Source of the DNA: Deltaproteobacteria bacterium RIFOXYD12_FULL_50_9
GTDB lineage: Bacteria > Desulfobacterota > Desulfobulbia > Desulfobulbales > CALZHT01
Direction: 5' to 3'
Assembly: GCA_001799225.1 (NCBI GenBank)
Contig: MGTA01000259.1
Coordinates: 1 to 5,150, forward strand
Length of the DNA: 5,150 nt
Below, piece after piece: positions 1-3,515 of this stretch; positions within the stretch are counted from its first letter, which is position 1; each line of letters opens with the position of its first letter. The position numbers were made by a program, and so were the translations under genes. The notes under the pieces are model-generated. The model made no database searches. It saw only the letters and a program-made list of their open reading frames with translations, and was not told the DNA's origin.

Positions 1-473
1 TCTGAGTGAATGATCTTGTGCACGACTTTTTGGGATGTTTCAGAACCTGCGGAAGGCCCGATGACGCCGACGCTAAACGCCAAGGTATCCGCCACTAAGC
101 CATCTAGTGTGATCGCCGTTCCTTGAATGCCCAAATACAGCCACCCCCCGTACGGTCGCTGGTCTTTGGGCGGGTCGGCGATCGTTATGTCGGGCGGCGT
201 ATATAAATGCTGCCCCAGATAGAACCCGAGCACGGTGTTGCGGTTCCCTGCGTCAGGGAGCAACTTGCGATACCAGTTGAGCTGATCGGGATTCTTATTC
301 GCCGCGAACAGGTAGTCGAAACGCGTCGCGTGCGTGTAGTATCGATCTGTATCTGCAAAAGAGTCGTTCTCGAACTGAAGTCCGAAGTACTCCCGATCGT
401 TATCTTCCGCCCCAACGGGCACCGCAGTCGCAAGACAGACGACGCACATCCACACAACCAGCGCGAATCGCAT
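1..473 (-). CDS. lpxR: LpxR-family lipid A 3'-O-deacylase (DUF2219), N-terminal half, cut by window edge
   Basis: LpxR enzymes are outer-membrane beta-barrels that remove the 3'-acyloxyacyl chain from lipid A. The 157 visible residues begin with a signal peptide (hydrophobic residues 3-18, probable cleavage near A22). Family landmarks follow: ENDSF at 35-39, then DTDRYYTHATRF at 41-52 (usually DRYYTNG), RPYGGWLYLG at 106-115, VGVIGPSA at 135-142, and QKVVHKIIH at 148-156. In Salmonella LpxR an Asn-Asp pair near the mature N-terminus and a His are catalytic; N36-D37 and H152 here are the likely equivalents. Members are usually about 300 aa, so about half is present. ATG at 473 was chosen because AGGAGG (486-481) sits 7 bases upstream and the signal peptide starts there. 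The frame stays open to another ATG at 644, but that start would bury the signal peptide. The frame is GC-rich, like the core gene at the right end. Confidence 0.85.
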   Translation of the reverse strand, partial: MRFALVVWMCVVCLATAVPVGAEDNDREYFGLQFENDSFADTDRYYTHATRFDYLFAANKNPDQLNWYRKLLPDAGNRNTVLGFYLGQHLYTPPDITIADPPKDQRPYGGWLYLGIQGTAITLDGLVADTLAFSVGVIGPSAGSETSQKVVHKIIHS

Positions 474-823
474 AAGACAGCCTCCTTTTTGGTCAATAAC
501 GTTTCGGCACCAGATCACAAACATAGCACCTTCTACCTGTATTTTAACCGGGCCATTACTGCTGGTAGTAAAGTTAACGACCAGGCCTTCATGCGCGACG
601 TTCTCGCTCTCTTTCTGTCCGCTGCTCCGGGCGGAGGATCTCATGGGACATTCTTACCTATTAATTTATTGAAACAACTAAGAGAAATAAATAAGAACGT
701 CCAGCTTGTCTTTTTAACGCCTTTTCACCGACCGCTAGTTTTCGCATCTGCCTTCCTCACACCATATTAATGAGAAATGGCTCCTGTTGCTTATATTACC
801 ACACAGGTTAACTCTTAATTCGG
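474..823. other. Intergenic region upstream of lpxR, no convincing gene
   Basis: This 350-base gap separates two minus-strand genes. It holds the lpxR ribosome binding site, the inverted-repeat element at 645-702, and otherwise unassigned sequence. On the minus strand the lpxR frame is open back to an ATG at 644, giving 57 extra codons, but they have no family similarity that I recognise. I found no strong sigma-70 promoter and no hairpin followed by a T-run that would end the upstream gene. The lpxR promoter must lie here unless the two genes are co-transcribed. Confidence 0.5.
645..702. repeat. 58-bp inverted-repeat element, GGACATTCTTA / TAAGAACGTCC
   Basis: GGACATTCTTA at 646-656 and TAAGAACGTCC at 692-702 are inverted repeats matching at 10 of 11 positions, around an AT-rich 35-base centre. 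The left end begins GGGACA, like the element at 1806-1899. Short IR-bounded sequences with GGGAC ends are common as REP/MITE-like elements mobilised by RAYT (IS200-like) transposases. No transposase is present, so assignment to that class is inference. The hairpin could also act as a weak terminator for the gene ending at 824, but it has no T-tract. Confidence 0.5.
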
Positions 824-1663
824 TCAATTGCTCTTCTTGAGCCACAGGAGGCCCTTCGATATGTTAAAGCTAATTCCAGCTATATAGGATTGCGTAGTAT
901 CTGTGCTATTTCCGGGTACGGCGTCCTCATCTTTCGTCCATACACTCGCTGCAAAGATGTCCCCGTAAGGTAGGGAATAGGCCAGGCCGACACCCATCGA
1001 CTCGCTAGGATTCGACGATGCCTTCACGAGAATCTTGAACGAGAGATTCTTATAGAAATCACTACCTGTGTAGTCTCTGTATATGTCGCCCAGTTGCCAA
1101 TTGAGACCAATATAGAATGAGGCTGGCTTCTCCTTTTCATGAACCGTTTGTGTCGCAGAATCATATACAAGTTGCTTGACGTTGGTAACAGGCATGTCAG
1201 CCGACAAATAGATGTGTTCGTCGGGGCCAGCGATCATGGTCCTCTTCAAAATTGACTTGTCTTTATCTTGGACATCGATCGTGATAGTAGATCTCTTGTA
1301 TTCCTGCTTGTGAAGAACGCATTGTTGCATAGGTGACTGTACAATACCTTCCATGACTCCAATCGTCCCTAAGATGGCAGAGACATCCTCAGCCAAGCGA
1401 GATTGCCTTATTGACTCATTGAGCGTGATTTTAGATGCATCATCCGGAAGAACGAATAGGAATCGCGTACCTTTGCTTGTACTAGGTAACCTATTATTCT
1501 TGTCAGCCTCTAAACTCCTCAATTCGATCTTGTAGTCGTAATCATTTGTGACGCAGGAGATAATGATGGCGTCTGCGCTCAGCGTAGCCTGTGCTTGATT
1601 CACCAGGACAACGCATGAGATAACGAATACCACAACCGCTGCTCTAGTTACACACATGTTCAT
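824..1663 (-). CDS. Exported protein of unknown family, 279 aa
   Basis: I do not recognise this protein. It starts with a clear signal peptide: basic R7, hydrophobic core 8-21, AQA cleavage site at 24-26. VISC at 14-17 matches the lipobox pattern, but the hydrophobic core continues past C17, so ordinary signal peptidase I cleavage is more likely. The mature chain has two cysteines, C37 and C115, which could form a disulfide. The middle is mixed and polar. The last ~100 residues alternate hydrophobic and polar positions (for example ASFYIGLNWQLGDIY, MGVGLAYSLPYG, SYIAGISFNIS), suggesting amphipathic beta-strands of an outer-membrane or periplasmic beta protein. AAGGAGG at 1677-1671, 7 bases before the ATG, supports this start; a second ATG 6 bases in is less well placed. 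Its GC content is visibly lower than that of the LpxR frame, hinting at separate origin. It lies upstream of lpxR on the same strand, 350 bases away. Confidence 0.75.
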   Translation of the reverse strand: MNMCVTRAAVVVFVISCVVLVNQAQATLSADAIIISCVTNDYDYKIELRSLEADKNNRLPSTSKGTRFLFVLPDDASKITLNESIRQSRLAEDVSAILGTIGVMEGIVQSPMQQCVLHKQEYKRSTITIDVQDKDKSILKRTMIAGPDEHIYLSADMPVTNVKQLVYDSATQTVHEKEKPASFYIGLNWQLGDIYRDYTGSDFYKNLSFKILVKASSNPSESMGVGLAYSLPYGDIFAASVWTKDEDAVPGNSTDTTQSYIAGISFNISKGLLWLKKSN

Positions 1664-1779
1664 TTTTTCCCCTCCTTGTAATTCAGATCCGCATCAATGA
1701 CACGCTCTGGATTTTTGGGCCGCCCGGGTTTGCCCGTCGACACCTGCGGAACCAACTTATGAAACAGCTCGCCAAGTAA
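1660..1779 (-). pseudogene. Possible C-terminal gene remnant with GKPGRPK motif
   Basis: A 39-codon open stretch on the minus strand runs from just after a TAA (1782-1780) to a TGA (1662-1660) that overlaps the start codon of the exported-protein gene. It has no start codon in a sensible place. The residues read like real protein: ELFHKLVPQVSTG, then GKPGRPKNPER, then VIDADLNYKEGKK. A basic GRPK-type tail is seen in AT-hook proteins and at the C-termini of some IS200-like/RAYT transposases. Together with the repeat debris immediately upstream, this suggests the tail of a deleted mobile-element gene. Codon-level evidence is thin, and the reading may be chance. Confidence 0.3.
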
Positions 1780-1810
1780 TTATAGAGTAATTATAGGAGT
1801 AATTATAGGG
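1775..1810 (-). promoter_or_regulatory. Triple 11-bp repeat carrying three TATAAT boxes
   Basis: AGTAATTATAG occurs three times in a row at 1775-1785, 1786-1796 and 1798-1808. Read on the minus strand, each copy contains a perfect TATAAT (1784-1779, 1795-1790, 1807-1802), about 115-145 bases upstream of the exported-protein ATG at 1663. The array could supply redundant -10 elements for that gene. No good TTGACA stands 16-18 bases upstream of any of them, so promoter function is inference. The tandem repeat itself is direct observation. Confidence 0.4.
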
Positions 1811-1899
1811 ACACCATACTTAATTAGTGTTTGGACTACCAGAGAGACACAGTTATCTATTTATCTATTGAAGTGAGTTAGAAAAACAGGATGTCCCTA
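1806..1899. repeat. 94-bp element bounded by TAGGGACA / TGTCCCTA
   Basis: TAGGGACA at 1806-1813 is the exact inverse of TGTCCCTA at 1892-1899. Inside the left end is the string GGGACACCATACTTAATTA (1808-1826), which from memory I associate with the flanks of RAYT/IS200-like transposase genes in many environmental genomes. No transposase ORF fits between the ends, so this would be a non-autonomous or decayed copy. It abuts the triple repeat and the GRPK remnant, which fits an internally deleted element. Confidence 0.45.
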
Positions 1900-2014
1900 C
1901 TCTGTTTCCTAGCCTCTCGTCCCCATACTAACTACAATAATTGATTAAAAACATCCATAATAACCAATATGACTGTATACACCGGAATATTTTCGGCTTT
2001 TTAATGCTCTACTA

Positions 2015-2034
2015 TATTAATTATCGCTAAATAT
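2015..2034 (+). repeat. Direct repeat copy 1, TATTAAT-TAT-CGCTAAATAT
   Basis: TATTAAT (2015-2021), three extra bases, then CGCTAAATAT (2025-2034). The same 17 bases without the three-base insertion recur at 2357-2373. ATCGCTAAATAT is identical in both copies. In such AT-rich DNA a 12-bp exact match is notable but not decisive. The pair brackets the mini transcription unit at 2180-2333. Confidence 0.35.
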
Positions 2035-2179
2035 TATGTATAGGCAACTTAGCTTCTCAATTCCGAAATTTCAAAAAACGATTAAATCCGGTAGTGGCTA
2101 AATTTATTTACCTATTCTCAAAAATAACCTGCAAAACAAATATACAAATTTATCCTGCATCTCCATTACGTTACCGCCA

Positions 2180-2188
2180 TGCTATAAT
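2180..2188 (+). promoter_or_regulatory. Extended -10 promoter, TGCTATAAT
   Basis: TG at 2180-2181 followed by one base and a perfect TATAAT at 2183-2188 matches the extended -10 consensus TGnTATAAT, which can work without a -35 box. No TTGACA-like hexamer lies 16-18 bases upstream. Transcription would start near 2195, roughly 30 bases before the ATG of the 24-codon ORF at 2224. Perfect TATAAT is not rare in AT-rich DNA; the correctly placed TG and the downstream ribosome site raise confidence. Confidence 0.4.
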
Positions 2189-2223
2189 CTTCTATTTCCG
2201 TGCAATCTCCTTGGCAGGAAACA

Positions 2224-2298
2224 ATGGAAAGACGGTTCGAATGGATTTATTATCAGGTTGATGGCCAATTTATTGTTAATAACCTGTCTACTTTATAG
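2224..2298 (+). CDS. Possible 24-aa small protein or leader peptide
   Basis: The ORF ATG(2224)-TAG(2298) encodes 24 residues beginning MERRFEWIYYQVDG. AGGA at 2216-2219 lies 4 bases before the ATG, a short but usable spacing. An extended -10 promoter ends 35 bases upstream, and a GGATAC/GTATCC hairpin begins 13 bases after the stop. CAGGTT (2254-2259) and AACCTG (2281-2286) form an inverted repeat inside it, so the transcript could fold. I recognise no family. It may be a small protein, a leader peptide, a remnant of a larger gene, or chance; promoter, ribosome site and ORF in the right order are the argument for it. Confidence 0.3.
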   Translation: MERRFEWIYYQVDGQFIVNNLSTL

Positions 2299-2311
2299 AC
2301 TAGAAAATAGT

Positions 2312-2333
2312 GGATACTAAGTATAAGGTATCC
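2312..2333. other. Small hairpin GGATAC-10-GTATCC
   Basis: GGATAC at 2312-2317 and GTATCC at 2328-2333 pair perfectly across a 10-base loop. It lies 13 bases after the stop of the 24-codon ORF. A T-tract does not follow directly, so as an intrinsic terminator it would be weak. It could instead be a protein-binding dyad or a fragment of a palindromic element. Confidence 0.35.
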
Positions 2334-2356
2334 TGTCAATGATTATTTAAACCTTT

Positions 2357-2373
2357 TATTAATCGCTAAATAT
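2357..2373 (+). repeat. Direct repeat copy 2, TATTAATCGCTAAATAT
   Basis: Second copy of the motif at 2015-2034, lacking its three-base insertion. The starts are 342 bases apart, in the same orientation, on either side of the putative promoter/small-ORF unit. Confidence 0.35.
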
Positions 2374-2487
2374 ATCAATATTTCATCATATTCTGGTTGC
2401 CGTTTTACAAATTACAGTTCCCGGTTACCAGTTTCTGAAATAGCAATTTGCAGGAGGAAAATTTTTACAGATTTGAAAGGTCACAAG

Positions 2488-2685
2488 ATGCGGCTGGTAG
2501 CCGCAAAGGAAAATGAAGAGTTCCGAGAGAAGAGGAAGAAAGGAAATGTGATGAATTCGCGAAAAACTTATACTCGCGCTGAGGCGCAGAGAAAAAATTA
2601 TCTTTTTATTTTAATCGCAGTTACCATTGCGGGCTCTGCACCACACTTCCGGCACCATTCGGCTAACAAGGCTTTAAACCAATAG
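2488..2685 (+). CDS. Doubtful small basic protein with one hydrophobic segment, 65 aa
   Basis: The ATG at 2488 follows a GAAAGG (2475-2480) at 7 bases spacing. The product has a strongly charged N-terminal half (KENEEFREKRKKG), then a hydrophobic run YLFILIAVTIAGSA that could be one membrane helix, then a His-rich tail. It resembles no family I know. A cleaner SD, AGGAGG at 2452-2457, has no start codon at proper distance. The second half runs antisense to the aberrant tail of the HEPN pseudogene, so at most one of the two frames is meaningful there. The stretch around 2573-2596 resembles a dispersed intergenic repeat, which argues against coding. Confidence 0.2.
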   Translation: MRLVAAKENEEFREKRKKGNVMNSRKTYTRAEAQRKNYLFILIAVTIAGSAPHFRHHSANKALNQ

Positions 2686-2969
2686 CCGATCAGGCATGTT
2701 CGACGATTGTAGGGGCGAAAAAATTTTCGCCCACAGCGGGCCAAGATTAGATTCGCTAAGGATTGCCGGCTGCAGAACGATAGATTATGAGTCTTACCAA
2801 ATGGGCTTCCTGCTTCCTGCAAAGAGGCTTTAAGATACTTTTCGGCACACTGTTGGGCGTGAAAGCAGGCTGAATCGTAGTTGGGCGACTTGCGTGCGCG
2901 CAACTCCCTCCATGCAGTCGCTAAATCCCCTTCTGCCTTTGTAATCCACTCAATTGTGAGTGGCTGCAT
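2598..2969 (-). pseudogene. HEPN-domain toxin (HepT-like), N-terminal half only; tail replaced
   Basis: HEPN proteins of MNT/HEPN modules are small helical RNases or their inactive relatives, neutralised by the partner nucleotidyltransferase. Residues 1-62 fit the family well: IEWITKAEGDLATAWRELRARK at 7-27, NYDSACFHAQQCAEKYLKA at 30-48, GKTHN at 58-62. From about residue 63 (position ~2783) the family pattern (Leu-rich helix, then a RYP-type segment) vanishes and the frame continues as unrelated Cys- and Arg-rich sequence for 61 codons to the TAA at 2600-2598. Normal members are about 125-135 aa, so total length alone hides the damage. The RX4-6H catalytic motif of active HepT, normally in the second half, is absent. 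The gene starts with AAGGAG 4 bases before ATG and overlaps the MNT gene by 20 bases, so the pair is translationally coupled. A frameshift alone does not obviously restore the family; replacement or rearrangement is more likely. Confidence 0.7.
2713..2732. repeat. Perfect 20-bp palindrome GGGCGAAAA-AA-TTTTCGCCC
   Basis: GGGCGAAAA (2713-2721) and TTTTCGCCC (2724-2732) are exact inverse arms with 2 central bases. Flanks TGTA(G) and ACA extend it imperfectly. Hairpins of the type TGTAGGGGCG...CGCCCCTACA occur as dispersed palindromes in several bacterial groups (memory, not searched). It lies in the aberrant tail of the HEPN pseudogene, ~50 bases from where family similarity ends. It lacks a following T-run and is better seen as a repeat than a terminator. 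Confidence 0.6.
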
Positions 2970-3276
2970 ACAACTCCTTCCCTGTATTCATGATTTCGTG
3001 GAAAAAGAAATCGTTCAAGGCCAGTCGTTTTCGAATCTGCCCGGAGGAACGAACGATGAGTTCGACTGGCAAGGTAGGTTTCAATCGTTGAATAATTTCA
3101 GCGGCAATCCATACACCGGAAACATCTCCAGGCATAATCACCAACAGGTCAATATCTGATTCAGGCTTGGCATTCCCAGTGGCATATGAACCAAACAGCA
3201 CAACTCGTTCAGGCGAAAACTCCCGGGCCACTGCTGCTGCAAATTTTTCAATTTCAGCAAAATCAACAACTCCCAT
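2950..3276 (-). CDS. mntA: MNT-type nucleotidyltransferase antitoxin (MntA-like)
   Basis: MntA proteins are minimal pol-beta-fold nucleotidyltransferases that neutralise their HEPN partner, in studied cases by AMPylating a tyrosine near its active site (type VII toxin-antitoxin). The signature is intact: LFGSYATGN, then SDIDLLVIM, giving GS-x10-D-x-D, with VELIV supplying the third carboxylate. From the ATG at 3297 these are G36-S37, D48, D50 and E79; subtract 7 for the start used here. At 108-115 aa the length is normal. I chose ATG 3276 because GGGGGA lies 6 bases upstream and family members usually begin close to VDFAEIEKFA; ATG 3297 has AAGGA only 2 bases away. The TGA overlaps the HEPN start by 20 bases, the usual antitoxin-first operon. 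The palindrome at 3364-3377 may be its operator. With the HEPN half gone, the protein may lack a target. Confidence 0.85.
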   Translation of the reverse strand: MGVVDFAEIEKFAAAVAREFSPERVVLFGSYATGNAKPESDIDLLVIMPGDVSGVWIAAEIIQRLKPTLPVELIVRSSGQIRKRLALNDFFFHEIMNTGKELYAATHN

Positions 3277-3325
3277 GCCAATTCCCCCGCCAAGCATATT
3301 CCTTAATGCATACTATTCGCCATCA

Positions 3326-3448
3326 TCAGACCTGATCACTAATAGTTTCATCTTCATATAACTTAATGATATCATTATCCCTCCACAAATGAAAATCAAG
3401 GTAAAATTGAAGGTCATCGGTTTCAATTGTGAATTTGGCCTGTTTCGT
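3326..3448 (-). pseudogene. Possible orphan coding fragment upstream of the MNT gene
   Basis: Between a TAA (3451-3449) and a TGA (3328-3326) the minus strand is open for 40 codons with a protein-like, acidic and aromatic composition: KFTIETDDLQFYLDFHLWRDND, then IIKLYEDETISDQV. It contains no ATG or GTG. It may be the C-terminal remnant of a small gene once paired with or preceding the MNT/HEPN module. I recognise no family. It overlaps the palindrome at 3364-3377. Chance is a real alternative at this length. Confidence 0.25.
3364..3377. promoter_or_regulatory. Perfect 14-bp palindrome TAATGATATCATTA, candidate operator
   Basis: The 14 bases at 3364-3377 are an exact palindrome, about 90 bases upstream of the MNT start codon and 140 bases upstream of the DHH-fusion gene, in the divergent intergenic region. 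Toxin-antitoxin operons are often autoregulated through such dyads, and a dyad between divergent genes could affect both. No strong -35/-10 pair overlaps it, so the operator role is inference. The palindrome is direct observation. Confidence 0.4.
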
Positions 3449-3515
3449 TTAAGGTGTTGTCGAATATTTATAAACGCATATATTGCAACCTCTCCAGCGA
3501 GAATAAAACGCCAGC

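Larger units (their letters stand above)
1900..2470. other. AT-rich gene desert
   Basis: About 570 bases with conspicuously low GC and no ORF of ordinary length with a usable start. It contains a near-duplicate TATTAAT...CGCTAAATAT motif (2015-2034 and 2357-2373), an extended -10 promoter (2180-2188), a 24-codon ORF (2224-2298) and a small hairpin (2312-2333). Much of the rest is unassigned. A frame open from 2311 to 2685 on the plus strand lacks a start in its AT-rich half and is probably chance. Confidence 0.5.

Noticed and set aside
185..496. Minus-strand 103-codon frame starting at 496
   Set aside because: Out of frame with the LpxR gene over the same bases; Arg/Ser/Thr-rich composition typical of a shadow frame.
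474..644. Extended lpxR start at ATG 644
   Set aside because: Would place the signal peptide 57 residues inside the protein; the AGGAGG 7 bases before ATG 473 is the better start.
207..770. Plus-strand open frame of 187 codons
   Set aside because: It lies antisense to the clear LpxR reading frame (ENDSF, RPYGGWLY landmarks) and then runs into the intergenic region; no family, no ribosome site.
824..1663. Lipoprotein assignment from VISC at residues 14-17
   Set aside because: The hydrophobic stretch continues beyond the cysteine and ends in a normal AQA cleavage site, so signal peptidase I is more likely.
1775..1810. CRISPR-like repeat array
   Set aside because: Units are 11 bp, directly adjacent without spacers; a short tandem repeat, not CRISPR.
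2452..2457. Strong AGGAGG as the ribosome site of a gene
   Set aside because: No ATG, GTG or TTG at 4-12 bases downstream; the nearest TTG is 15 bases away.
2713..2732. Intrinsic terminator for the MNT/HEPN operon
   Set aside because: The hairpin has no T-run after it on either strand, and it lies inside the reading frame.
2881..3361. Plus-strand frames of 92 and 64 codons across the MNT/HEPN genes
   Set aside because: Antisense to recognisable MNT and HEPN motifs.
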